From Acetobacterium sp. (GTDB lineage Bacteria; Bacillota; Clostridia; Eubacteriales; Eubacteriaceae): 58,157 nucleotides of DNA. The stretch spans positions 1 to 58,157 of the forward strand of contig NZ_JAUSPS010000006.1 in the NCBI RefSeq assembly GCF_030652775.1. Reading direction: 5' to 3'. The notes below the pieces were generated by a model that saw nothing but the letters and a program-made list of their open reading frames with translations, was not told the origin of the DNA and ran no database searches. A program made the translations under genes and the position numbers. Of this stretch, positions 8,336 through 17,148 are shown piece after piece. The number at the start of each line of letters is the position of its first letter. The stretch's first letter is position 1.

Positions 8336-10978
8336 TTATAACGTTGATTTTAGTTTTTCCAGCTGGGCTGTGATTGCTTCATCATCAAAGCAATATTTGA
8401 GATTGGTGAAATTACCTCTCAGCTTCGTCACATCTTCTTTAACATCTTTATTTCTTAAGATCACATCAGCCATCAAGCCCGCAGTTTCGGCAAACTCTTT
8501 GTTACCAAAACCGAACCGGGTCATTTCTGCCACGCCGATACGAATGGCGCCGGACGCAGTAAATCCCTCTTCTTCCGGGGTGGCCTGATAGTTGATGATT
8601 ATATTGTTGGCTTCCAGTCGATTGGCGACTTGCGGTCCAATCCCATAACCGACTCGCACCACCACCTGATGGGTCTCGGTATAGGAGATGGCCGGATCTC
8701 CAGCCACATCCAGGCCGGCATCAGCCAGACATTTGGCAAAATATTTAGCATTATGGATGACATTTTTCTGGTATTCGTCTTTAAAATAGTTCATTTCGTA
8801 GCTGGCCATCAACAGACCCAGCATCGTCCCCAGATGGTGATTGCTGACACTACCGGGGAAAGCCCGGGTTTCAATGGTTTCCCAAAGGCCATATTTATAA
8901 TCGTCTTTGTCATAGTTACCGGCAATGATGCCCCGCTGCGTCCCAAAGAAAGTTTTGTGGGTGGAACCAGTCACCAGTTCCGCCCCTTCAGCAAAGGGAT
9001 CCTGGAAATAATCGCCCACCAGCCCCAGCACATGGGCCATATCATACATAATGATTGAATTTAGTTTCTGAGCATCGACGAAGTTTCTGATTTCCCGAAC
9101 GGGTTCCTTATGCAAGACCATACTCTTACCAAAGATAATCAGCTCTGGCTGATATTGGGCGATCACCTTTTTGGTTTCTTCCACATCGATTTTAAAGGGG
9201 TTATCCTTTTCCACCGGAAAATTCACGATCGCTGTTTTTTCCGTTTGGGGATCAATGGCAATATAGTCGTGGAGGGCCCCCATCGGCTGGGCACTTAAAT
9301 GACCGCCTCTGATGATATGATTATTCATCACATAACCCAAACGCTTGGCATCGACCTTCCGGTTGACCCGGTTTTTATAATCCATTAGCGCACTGAAGAC
9401 CGCCACATTGGCCATCTGCCCGCTAATCACCCGGGTTTCTACCTCAGCACAATGAAGATATTTTTTCATTTCTTCCATCAGCAGATATTCAATCTCATCA
9501 ATAAAGGCCGTCCCCTGATAATAAAACACATCATAATCATAGAAGGATTTTGTTTTTTTGTGCTCCGCATAACGGAAAGAAGGATCCATTACCGACAATA
9601 ACCGCACCGCCGCTGAATGAGACTGTTCCGATGGGATCAGGTTAATGGTTTGATGCTGTCTCAAAATGGTGTTGTCAAAGCTTCTTTCCAGCAGATTCAG
9701 GGCTTTGGTCTGATAATCCGGGGCACTGTCAAACTGACGTTCAATTTCGACCCCATAAATGATCGGTCTGGCAAAGGGTGGCGCATCGCTTTTCATATGA
9801 TAGGGAGCAATCACTGCCGCTACCATCTTACCGCGGATTTCTACATCAACCAGATCATTTAATTCAACATCCCCATCGATGAGAGCCAGGCCGATCGCCC
9901 GCATCGCTTTCTCGTCGGTGATTTTGCTGTCAAGCCCGTATCCTTCCGCCTTTAAATAAGGCACCATGGTCGCACTGGTAATCACTCCGACTGCCTTTCC
10001 CGCTTTAAAGACCTGACAGCCCGCTCGGGCAATGCCGCGGCCAGTAAGGGCAATCGGTCTGACAATCCGGGCTAATTCTGACAAATCAGAAAGATCCCGT
10101 TCCATAATTTTTTTAAACCCAATATATTGTTTAGCCAGGGCTGCTCGGCCGATATAATCGCCTTTGACTTCGGCAAAGCTGACCGCAAATTTGGCCAGTG
10201 GGCAAGAAAAAATTGGTATTTCGTTACCGTCATTATCAAGGCCTAGCTCATGGCCGTAAAGAGGCAGACCGGCTTCCAGTCTTAAGGTATCCCGGGCGCC
10301 CAGGCCGATAGCCATCGCTCCCAGTTCAAGCAGCTTTTCCCAGATTTCGGCGGCTTGCGATGCCTTTGTGAAAAGCTCAAAGCCCAGCGGTTCACCGGTG
10401 TAACCGGTTCGGGCAATCAGCAATGTCTCACCTTGGTAATCAAGAATTGCCAGAGCATTTTTAAGCGGCTCGGTAAGATTCTCACTTCCGGTGAGTTTTT
10501 TAAGGATGGTTTTTGAATCGGGGCCCTGCAGCGAAATCATCGCAATTTCAGCGGATCGATCAACGATTTTAGCATCAAAATATTTTATTTCGGTGTTCAG
10601 GTGCTCCCAGTCTTTTTCGGCGTTGGCCGCATTGACCACCAACAGAAACTCATCTTCATAAAAGCGATACAGATAAGCATCATCCAATGCTCCGCCGTTA
10701 CTATTCTGGATCATCGTGTATTGAGCCTGCAGCAGATCCAGCGCCAGCACATTGTTGGTTAACACATGTTGTAAAAAGGCGGTGGCCTCCTTCCCGGAGA
10801 CAATGAATCGGCCCATATGGGAGACATCAAAGATCCCTGATTTAATGCGGGTATGAATATGTTCATCGACAATGCCGGCTGGATACTGGATCGGCATTTC
10901 CCAGCCTCCAAAATCCACCAGCGTTGCCCCGGCTTTGACATGATTGTCATAAAAAAGTGTGCGTTTTAAATTTCCCAT
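8336..10978 (-). CDS. Fused glycine cleavage T-protein and serine hydroxymethyltransferase-like enzyme
   Basis: This 880-residue chain joins two normally separate enzymes. Residues 1 to about 400 are GcvT-like aminomethyltransferase: FYDNHVKAGATLVDFGGWEMPIQY, FDVSHMGRF, ISLQGPDS, IARTGYTGEPLGFELF, and a C-terminal barrel near 305-390. Residues about 425-880 form a PLP fold-type I domain of the serine hydroxymethyltransferase group: IPSEQSHS in place of the usual IASEN, the cofactor aspartate/histidine pair in MYDMAHVLGL (D646, H649), and the Schiff-base lysine in GSTHKTFFGTQRG (K675). T-protein releases methylene-THF and ammonia; SHMT joins methylene-THF to glycine to give serine. The second domain is divergent from standard GlyA, so its activity is inferred. 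The reading frame is continuous, with one GGAG site before the ATG and no internal ribosome site evident to me. Confidence 0.88.
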   Translation of the reverse strand: MGNLKRTLFYDNHVKAGATLVDFGGWEMPIQYPAGIVDEHIHTRIKSGIFDVSHMGRFIVSGKEATAFLQHVLTNNVLALDLLQAQYTMIQNSNGGALDDAYLYRFYEDEFLLVVNAANAEKDWEHLNTEIKYFDAKIVDRSAEIAMISLQGPDSKTILKKLTGSENLTEPLKNALAILDYQGETLLIARTGYTGEPLGFELFTKASQAAEIWEKLLELGAMAIGLGARDTLRLEAGLPLYGHELGLDNDGNEIPIFSCPLAKFAVSFAEVKGDYIGRAALAKQYIGFKKIMERDLSDLSELARIVRPIALTGRGIARAGCQVFKAGKAVGVITSATMVPYLKAEGYGLDSKITDEKAMRAIGLALIDGDVELNDLVDVEIRGKMVAAVIAPYHMKSDAPPFARPIIYGVEIERQFDSAPDYQTKALNLLERSFDNTILRQHQTINLIPSEQSHSAAVRLLSVMDPSFRYAEHKKTKSFYDYDVFYYQGTAFIDEIEYLLMEEMKKYLHCAEVETRVISGQMANVAVFSALMDYKNRVNRKVDAKRLGYVMNNHIIRGGHLSAQPMGALHDYIAIDPQTEKTAIVNFPVEKDNPFKIDVEETKKVIAQYQPELIIFGKSMVLHKEPVREIRNFVDAQKLNSIIMYDMAHVLGLVGDYFQDPFAEGAELVTGSTHKTFFGTQRGIIAGNYDKDDYKYGLWETIETRAFPGSVSNHHLGTMLGLLMASYEMNYFKDEYQKNVIHNAKYFAKCLADAGLDVAGDPAISYTETHQVVVRVGYGIGPQVANRLEANNIIINYQATPEEEGFTASGAIRIGVAEMTRFGFGNKEFAETAGLMADVILRNKDVKEDVTKLRGNFTNLKYCFDDEAITAQLEKLKSTL

Positions 10979-11003
10979 TTGTTAAGCTCCTGTTTTCTGC
11001 GTT

Positions 11004-11381
11004 TTACTCATGACAGATGGTTTCGTATGCTGTGGCATCCATGAGCGCATCCAGTTCCGTCGGATCGTCCATTTCAACACCGATCATCCAGTTTTCAAAA
11101 GCATCGGTATTGAGCAGTTCCGGTTCATCAACCAGGGCTTCATTTATTTTGACAACCGTCCCGGATATTGGCAAATAAATATCGGAGGCGGCTTTTACCG
11201 ATTCCACCACGCCAAAGGTCTCCTCTTTGCCAATCGCATCGCCAATCTCCGGCAGTTCGACAAAGACAATATCGCCCAGGGAATGCTGGGCATAATCGGT
11301 TATCCCGATGGTGGCCAGATTGCCCTCAACTTTTACCCACTCATGATCTTTTGAATACTTCAAACCTTCAATAATTTTCAT
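11004..11381 (-). CDS. gcvH: Glycine cleavage system H protein
   Basis: A 125-residue lipoyl carrier that shuttles the aminomethyl group between P- and T-proteins and is reoxidised by the L-protein. The lipoylated lysine lies in GVVESVKAASDIYLP (K63), and the DHEWVKVEGNLATIGIT start and PELLNTDAFENWMI end are typical. Its ATG follows GGAGG at 9 bases. It is the first gene of the operon, 65 bases downstream of the riboswitch terminator, so its transcription should depend directly on glycine. No lpd or lipoate ligase gene is present nearby, so those functions are encoded elsewhere. Confidence 0.96.
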   Translation of the reverse strand: MKIIEGLKYSKDHEWVKVEGNLATIGITDYAQHSLGDIVFVELPEIGDAIGKEETFGVVESVKAASDIYLPISGTVVKINEALVDEPELLNTDAFENWMIGVEMDDPTELDALMDATAYETICHE

Positions 11382-11445
11382 CTTTTTTGTCCTCCACTTT
11401 GTTTAGTTTCTGTAAATTCAATACCCATTCTGAAATTTTATAAAC

Positions 11446-11472
11446 AAAAAAACAGAAGGCTTACGCCTTCTG
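11446..11472 (-). terminator. Glycine riboswitch expression-platform terminator
   Basis: On the minus strand CAGAAGGC and GCCTTCTG form a perfect 8-bp stem (11465-11472 with 11453-11460) with a 4-base loop followed by seven T. It lies between the second aptamer and gcvH, as expected for an ON switch that relieves termination when glycine binds. Confidence 0.85.
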
Positions 11473-11473
11473 C

Positions 11474-11640
11474 TCTGTTATTAACCTGAGAGTTTCGTTC
11501 CATTTTGGAAGTTGCCCCTTCGGTGCTACGCTTTCCAGAGTTATGTCCGGTTACGGTCCCCTTTACCTGAGATCATCACTGATAATTAGCTAAATATCGG
11601 CTTTATCCTTCGGTGCTGCACGTGTGCAGGCTCTCCCGTA
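11474..11640 (-). promoter_or_regulatory. Tandem glycine riboswitch (two aptamers)
   Basis: Read on the minus strand, aptamer 1 starts with GGGAGAG (11631-11637), has the CACCGAAGG core (11607-11615) and closes with CTCAGG (11566-11571), followed by GGGACCGTAACC. Aptamer 2 starts with CTCTGGAAAGC (11530-11540), repeats CACCGAAGGGG (11515-11525) and closes with CTCTCAGG (11485-11492). These are the diagnostic elements of the gcvT RNA motif. The array lies in the 5' leader of gcvH. Glycine binding should disfavour the terminator that follows and allow expression of the operon. Confidence 0.95.
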
Positions 11641-11715
11641 TCCATCATCCATTCGCAACTATTTAATTGTGCTAAATAACCTATTTCGTATCGGTATTTC
11701 TTTATGTATTCTGTG

Positions 11716-11745
11716 AGTATAACCCTTTCCAGGGGGGATTGTCAA
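11716..11745 (-). promoter_or_regulatory. sigma-A promoter of the glycine operon
   Basis: TTGACA (11740-11745) and TATACT (11716-11721) are 18 bases apart on the minus strand. Transcription would begin near 11708, giving a leader of about 330 bases that contains the whole riboswitch and terminator. Confidence 0.8.
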
Positions 11746-11819
11746 CCACCTAAATCAATTCTCGCTTCGTGAACAGTACTTTTGGGGTGCCAATTGTTAT
11801 TATCGTCATTTAGACGGTC

Positions 11820-11828
11820 TGATATAAT
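11820..11828 (+). promoter_or_regulatory. Extended -10 promoter of the YDG-repeat protein gene
   Basis: TGATATAAT contains a perfect TATAAT (11823-11828) with the extended TG element. No good -35 box is seen. It is 100 bases before the start codon. Confidence 0.5.
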
Positions 11829-11927
11829 ACTTGCGTTCAAGCTTTATTTGAAGCGATCTTTTTTTACAGTGGGTCTGTTGTTCTTTAACGAACCCCTTTA
11901 ATCAACAAACATTTTAAGGAGAAAACT

Positions 11928-14900
11928 ATGAAAAAAATCTTATCGGTCTTACTTATCTGCTGTGCGCTATTTCCCGTTCATTCGGTTTTGGCAGCATCTG
12001 CAGATACTACTTTACCGGTTCTTTCCCGAGGCCATATTCAGGATCTCGGCGATTACCCGGCGGATGGTTCCTGGGTGGCGAGCCCCAATCGGATTGGCAC
12101 CGTTGGCCAGAGCAAACGGATTGAAGGCTTTGAATTAAAGCCTGACAATGATCTGCCAGCAGATATTGAGCTGCGCTACAACGTCCATGTTCAGAATATT
12201 GGCTGGCTCTATGATGAGAACGATCCAACCACCTGGGCTAAAAACGGTGATTATGCCGGAACCCGGGCAAAAAGCCTGCGGATTGAAGCGATTAAAATCG
12301 TCCTGCTTGATGCCACCGGCAATAAGGCCACCAGTTATCATATCCGCTACCAGGGACACGTTCAGGATGTAGGCGATCTGCCAGCCGATTCCCAAAAATG
12401 GCTTGCTGATGGCGATCAGCTTGGTACCGTGGGCAGTTCTCTGCGACTGGAAGCTTTGAAACTGGAAATTGTTAAAGATGCCTCGACGGTCACCGATTTA
12501 AGTGCCTACTCGGCCCTGCTTAAACAAACAGATGGCTTGAGTGAGTCTGACTATACCAAAGCCTCCTGGGTCAATCTGCAGACGGTTCTAACGAATCACG
12601 TCGTTACCGACAAAAACACAGCGGAAGAAGTGGCTGGGGCTGTTAAAGCCATCGAAGCAGCTATCCAACAGCTTGAAAAGTTAAGCACCACCACAGTCCA
12701 CGACAAAGCCGGCACCTATGGCCCCACCAGCGGCTCGGAAACGATCAGCCAGGATGTGATCATCACCGCTACCGGGGTAACGCTTCAGAATCTGATCATT
12801 GATGGTGATCTGATTATTGATGAAGCCGTTGGAGACGGTGATGTTACCCTGAATAATGTTACGGTCACCGGCGAGCTGCGGGTTCGCGGCGGCGGTAAAA
12901 ACAGTATTCACATCAGTGGTGGAAAGTATGCGAAAATTCTGGTTGAACAGGCCCCTGACGGTGGCGTCCGGATTGTGGCCACCGGTCTTGACGGGGTTCC
13001 GGTTGTGTTAAGTGAAAATGCCGCTGGTGAAACCCTGATTCTGGAAGGCAGCTTTGCATCAGTCACCATCAATGCGCCCGATGCCGTGATTAAAACCGAT
13101 AAACAGACGAGCATCAAGCAGCTGAATATTGCCCCAGAAGCCCAAAACAGCACGGTGAATCTGGGCAGCCAGACAACCGTCACCGATCTTTCTGTACAGG
13201 CTCCCACCAATGTAACCGGGACGGGTACTGTCGGCAAAGCCGCAATCGCTTCAGACAATGTCAGTTTTGAAAAAGCACCCCAAGAATATACCGTCGATAC
13301 CGGTGTGGTCGTGCCACCAGTGATTCCAACGCCAACACCTGAACCGCCAACACCGCAACCACAACCCGGTGGCAGCGATGGCGGCTATACTCCACCGAGC
13401 AAAATCAGTCTGAGTGTGGCCACTGCACCAACTGTTACCCTGTCTAAGACCTATGATGGTACCACTGCTACCGATGTAACCAATCAGACCCTTGATGCCA
13501 CAACGATTACCGGCATTCTCTCCGGTGATGATGTGCAGGTAGTTGCCACCGCCACCTATGACAATAAAAAAGCCGGAACCGTTAAAACCATTACCATTTC
13601 CTACACATTGTCCGGCACCAATGCCAGTAAGTACAATCCACCGGCTGCCACGACTGCAACCGGCGAGATTACCCCAAAAGCGCTGGTAAGCGCGACGACA
13701 CCGATCGCAAAGGAATTTGATGGAACAGCGACGCTTAACACCGAAATTAGCGAAAACCTTGGGCAGCTTAGCTCCGATACACTGACAATCACCCGGACTG
13801 CCACCTATCAGAACAGCGGCGGTAACACCGATGCGATTGAGGTGGGCTCCAATAAACCGGTAACCTGCAGCTACACCCTATCGGGAGCAGATGCCGTAAA
13901 TTATCTTGCCCCGGCGGACCACACGGCCACCGGGACGATTACCAAAAAAACGCTGACGGTCACCGCCGCCAGCCTGAATATCAATAAAAGCAAAACCTAT
14001 GATGGCACCACCGATGTGTTTAATAGCAAGGGAAAAATTGCCGCCGGCAATAATGCGATCAGTGTGGCAACCGGTGTAGCAGCCGACCCCAATATTAATG
14101 TTACGGCCACCGCAGTCTATGATAATCAAAATGCCGACAGCAACCGGACCATTACAGTTAGCTATACAATTGACAGTAGCCCTGCTAATAAACGCTACCA
14201 GATCGCAGCGACCGAACCAATCCACGGTGCCAGCATTAGCGCACGACCCTTGACGATAACCGCTCCCACTCCGGTGACCAAAGCCTACGACGGCACCACC
14301 GAAGTCTTTACGGAAGCCGGTAATACCGAGAAAATATATAATATGCCAATCACACCCGGCAATATTGTCGCTGCTGATGCCAGCAAGGTGACGGTCACAG
14401 CGACCGCCACTTATGACACTGGCAAGGATGTTGGCACCAATAAAAAGATAACCATTACCTACACCCTTGCCGGCGATGCTGCCGGGAATTATCTGCCACT
14501 GTCAGATGATCACAGCAAAAACGCTGATATTACCCCACTGACGATTGCCACCACTCCCATTGTCAACAATAGTGATAAGACAAAGGAATATGACGGTACC
14601 AGCAAGGCCGCTGTAACCATCAGAGTTACCGATACTAATCAAATACCAATCGTTCAGGACGCACTCACTAACGGGACGCTGGTATTTGATACCACTGCCG
14701 TCTATCAAGACAATAATAGCGAAACCAGTACCGTCGGTAGCGGTTATACCATCGCCTATACCTATAAACTCAGCGGCACAGCAGCCCACAATTTCAGCCT
14801 GGTGGGTGCTGCCTCCGATGGCAGTATTACTGGTACGATCTCCGGCGGCAGTATTACCGCGAAGAAACTATCGGTTACCGCTACTGCTCTGGGGCTGCAA

Positions 14901-16337
14901 ACCGAGAAAGACTATGATGGTAGTAGCAACACCAATGTGAATGGCAAACCCATCACAGGCAGCACTGGCCTGACCGGGATCGTCGGCACGGAGCAGGTCA
15001 CCGCGACGGTATCAAGTCACTATACCGATGCCAATGCCGGCGACCATAATATCACCACCAGCTTTTCGCTTAGCGGCGATGACAGCGGCAATTACTGTAT
15101 CGAGCCCCTCACCGACAGTGCCGGCACGATCACGCCGATTCAGCTGACATTCGACAACACCAAGCTCCCAGCGATCGCAGCGACGCAAAAGTATGACGCC
15201 ACCAGAGATGTTTATCTGACTGATAACACAACCAAATTATCGGATTATCCCCTCAGTGCTGATGCCGTCAGCGGCTTAATCAATAACGAGGCGGTAACGG
15301 TCAAAGCCACCGCTAACTATGACAATAAAGATGTCGGTGAAAACAAACCGATTACTATCACCTACAGCCTAAGCGAAGAGGCCGCTAAAAACTACCTGGC
15401 CCCGGATCCAGATACATCAAAAACGGCGGCGATTACACCAAGAATCCTGGGTTATGTCAATGTCAATCTGGTAACCGTAAAAAAATCCGATGGCAGCAGC
15501 AGCGTCACGGTCACATATGCTGGAGTTAATCCGTCTAAGAATCCAGCAAACGGTACTGACGCTATTGCCCATATTGCTGGTAGTGTAGAGCAGGAAGATG
15601 TGCATCTGGCAACCTACAGCGCTGACTATTACGACGACGATCAGAAAACCAGTGCCGTGGGCAGCAATTACGACATTAAACTTAGCGGCAGCTTAACCGG
15701 CAACCATGCCAGCAATTACATCATGGGCGATTATACTTATTCAAGTAATGGCCAAATTCTTGATGCCAATGCGGTTATCTCCACACCTTACAATAACACC
15801 GCCTGGACTCCGGCCGGCACCCTGACCGCACCGGCTTCCAATTTTAAACTCTTCTATGCCAAACAAGCAAGTAGTACGACATTTTACGGCTATGACAGCA
15901 GCGGACAAATCTACAGTTCGATCAACTTAAACAGCTGGACAAGCGGTGAGCAGGTTGCCTTGGACGACAGCAAAAAGCTGATTGGCGTCAATAATATTTG
16001 GGGGCCGCTGGCGATTGACAGTAACGGCACCGAAGACGACGCCGGCAATAAATACTACCAGATTTATTACTGGTCAAACGGATGGAGTGATATTGATCCT
16101 GAAAATCCAGAGATAACCACCACCCTCATCCCAATCAATCCCACCTATTATTCTGACAACAACGGCGACTATCTGATCTGTCAGGACAAAAACAATAACA
16201 ACAACGCAATTAAACGCGTTATTTCTGGTTCAGACCAAGCGACAATCGCTGCTAGCTCAGGCCCCTCCCTCCCCAGCGGCTTTAATAACTCGCTACTGGT
16301 CTATAATGGCAGCACCCTGACACTTTACGCTTACTAA
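11928..16337 (+). CDS. Secreted ChW- and YDG-repeat surface protein
   Basis: A 1469-residue exported protein. Residues 1-24 form a signal peptide (MKKILSVLLICCALF, then VLAASA). Three ChW-like repeats (about 34-71, 82-126 and 139-181) have the GTxGxSxRIEal pattern of clostridial hydrophobic-tryptophan repeats; repeats 1 and 3 have GD where GW is usual. A helical FIVAR-like segment (190-252), a beta-rich, possibly beta-helical region (265-450) and a proline linker (460-490) follow. About seven YDG domains then begin at KTYDGTT-type motifs (near 507, 595, 689, 785, 886, 994 and 1088), with a degenerate eighth near 1180. The unique C-terminal domain (1280-1469) is aromatic- and asparagine-rich. 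I see no LPXTG or transmembrane anchor, so attachment may rest on the ChW repeats. It is monocistronic, with AAGGAG before the ATG. Adhesion or matrix building is a guess. Confidence 0.88.
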   Translation: MKKILSVLLICCALFPVHSVLAASADTTLPVLSRGHIQDLGDYPADGSWVASPNRIGTVGQSKRIEGFELKPDNDLPADIELRYNVHVQNIGWLYDENDPTTWAKNGDYAGTRAKSLRIEAIKIVLLDATGNKATSYHIRYQGHVQDVGDLPADSQKWLADGDQLGTVGSSLRLEALKLEIVKDASTVTDLSAYSALLKQTDGLSESDYTKASWVNLQTVLTNHVVTDKNTAEEVAGAVKAIEAAIQQLEKLSTTTVHDKAGTYGPTSGSETISQDVIITATGVTLQNLIIDGDLIIDEAVGDGDVTLNNVTVTGELRVRGGGKNSIHISGGKYAKILVEQAPDGGVRIVATGLDGVPVVLSENAAGETLILEGSFASVTINAPDAVIKTDKQTSIKQLNIAPEAQNSTVNLGSQTTVTDLSVQAPTNVTGTGTVGKAAIASDNVSFEKAPQEYTVDTGVVVPPVIPTPTPEPPTPQPQPGGSDGGYTPPSKISLSVATAPTVTLSKTYDGTTATDVTNQTLDATTITGILSGDDVQVVATATYDNKKAGTVKTITISYTLSGTNASKYNPPAATTATGEITPKALVSATTPIAKEFDGTATLNTEISENLGQLSSDTLTITRTATYQNSGGNTDAIEVGSNKPVTCSYTLSGADAVNYLAPADHTATGTITKKTLTVTAASLNINKSKTYDGTTDVFNSKGKIAAGNNAISVATGVAADPNINVTATAVYDNQNADSNRTITVSYTIDSSPANKRYQIAATEPIHGASISARPLTITAPTPVTKAYDGTTEVFTEAGNTEKIYNMPITPGNIVAADASKVTVTATATYDTGKDVGTNKKITITYTLAGDAAGNYLPLSDDHSKNADITPLTIATTPIVNNSDKTKEYDGTSKAAVTIRVTDTNQIPIVQDALTNGTLVFDTTAVYQDNNSETSTVGSGYTIAYTYKLSGTAAHNFSLVGAASDGSITGTISGGSITAKKLSVTATALGLQTEKDYDGSSNTNVNGKPITGSTGLTGIVGTEQVTATVSSHYTDANAGDHNITTSFSLSGDDSGNYCIEPLTDSAGTITPIQLTFDNTKLPAIAATQKYDATRDVYLTDNTTKLSDYPLSADAVSGLINNEAVTVKATANYDNKDVGENKPITITYSLSEEAAKNYLAPDPDTSKTAAITPRILGYVNVNLVTVKKSDGSSSVTVTYAGVNPSKNPANGTDAIAHIAGSVEQEDVHLATYSADYYDDDQKTSAVGSNYDIKLSGSLTGNHASNYIMGDYTYSSNGQILDANAVISTPYNNTAWTPAGTLTAPASNFKLFYAKQASSTTFYGYDSSGQIYSSINLNSWTSGEQVALDDSKKLIGVNNIWGPLAIDSNGTEDDAGNKYYQIYYWSNGWSDIDPENPEITTTLIPINPTYYSDNNGDYLICQDKNNNNNAIKRVISGSDQATIAASSGPSLPSGFNNSLLVYNGSTLTLYAY

Positions 16338-16388
16338 AACTCCTATGGCAATCCCTGTCGAGGGTTGTCCCGTCAGTAAAAAACTCTA

Positions 16389-16435
16389 AGGCCCCTGATT
16401 CAATCCCGAATCAGGGGCCTCTTTATTTGTTTTTA
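16389..16435 (+). terminator. Intrinsic terminator of the YDG-repeat gene
   Basis: A perfect 13-bp stem (16389-16401 with 16408-16420) has a 6-base loop and is followed by CTTTATTTGTTTTT. Confidence 0.9.
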
Positions 16436-16472
16436 GGGCTTGCTGCGATGCTCTGTCAATCACCCATCAGCC

Positions 16473-17096
16473 CTACTGATCAGCTGTTACCTTAATCCGC
16501 AACACCGTTTTTAATTTGGCCGTCTCGGTCCGCCGGGGATCAGACAGATAAATCTCTCGATGGGTTTTGTCGCTGCGCCCATAGCCATGCTCGCTGCAAA
16601 AGGCTTCCATCTGGGCAAAGCTGGCCGGCTCATCATCATAGCTGCCTAAATGCAGCATCTGACAACAGCTCCCTTCTTCCAAATCCTCAAGGCGGATCTG
16701 ATCGAGAAACTCATTGGGCTTTTTCTTTTTGACTTCATCGATAAAACGTGCGGCCAGTTCAGCGGTCAGAAAATCCGGCTGGCGGATCATCATCGTATAG
16801 GCATAATTGCTTTTATCGGCACTGGTTTTGGCCTTGTCCACCAGATCCCAAACCCCTTCCAGGGGAAAAACGGTATAATCGTAATAGCCGTCCGGAACTG
16901 CTGTACTCTTATAGGACATTTTTACTGCATAGCTGAAGCTGTACAGCGCTGCCACCGCCTCTGCAAATACTTCGCCATTGGGGTCGCCCTGTCCATCCAG
17001 CATGGCAAAGCGCAGCGGTGGCACCGTAATCAGTACCGGCTGCCTTTTGGGCAGGTATAAGCGCTTAAATTGCTTTTTATAATCGACTTTGTCCAT
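16473..17096 (-). CDS. GyrI-like small-molecule-binding domain protein
   Basis: A 207-residue cytoplasmic protein of the GyrI-like (SOUL/AraC effector-binding) superfamily. Recognisable stretches are PPLRFAMLDGQGDPNG near residues 26-41, AVKMSYKS, YYDYTVFPLEGVWDL and the C-terminal GYGRSDKTHREIYLSDPRR. This stand-alone form usually binds hydrophobic or cationic small molecules; a DNA-binding domain is absent. It follows a second GyrI-like gene and a WYL regulator in the same direction. Its ribosome binding site is the last unit of a 12-bp tandem repeat (17101-17148), so translation may be sensitive to that repeat. Ligand and role are unknown. Confidence 0.8.
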   Translation of the reverse strand: MDKVDYKKQFKRLYLPKRQPVLITVPPLRFAMLDGQGDPNGEVFAEAVAALYSFSYAVKMSYKSTAVPDGYYDYTVFPLEGVWDLVDKAKTSADKSNYAYTMMIRQPDFLTAELAARFIDEVKKKKPNEFLDQIRLEDLEEGSCCQMLHLGSYDDEPASFAQMEAFCSEHGYGRSDKTHREIYLSDPRRTETAKLKTVLRIKVTADQ

Positions 17097-17100
17097 CGCC

Positions 17101-17148
17101 TGTTTCTCCTTTGATTTTTCTCTTGATTTCTCCCTTGATTTTTCCCTT
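17101..17148 (-). repeat. 12-bp tandem repeat of Shine-Dalgarno-like units
   Basis: Four 12-base units fill the gap between two GyrI-like genes. On the minus strand they read AAGGGAAAAATC, AAGGGAGAAATC, AAGAGAAAAATC and AAAGGAGAAACA. The first touches the stop codon of the upstream gene (17147-17149); the last provides AAAGGAG 9 bases before the ATG of the downstream gene. Slippage would change the number of ribosome-binding purine blocks. Confidence 0.75.

Noticed and set aside
8336-10978. Possibility that the T-protein/SHMT fusion is two genes merged by a sequencing error
   Set aside because: The frame is open throughout, the linker reads as plausible protein (residues 400-425), and no stop, start or ribosome site is seen at the junction; it is kept as a refutation test.
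13430-15460. Repeated blocks that might suggest a CRISPR array or DNA satellite
   Set aside because: The repeats are about 85-100 codons long, in frame and diverged at the DNA level; they are YDG protein domains.
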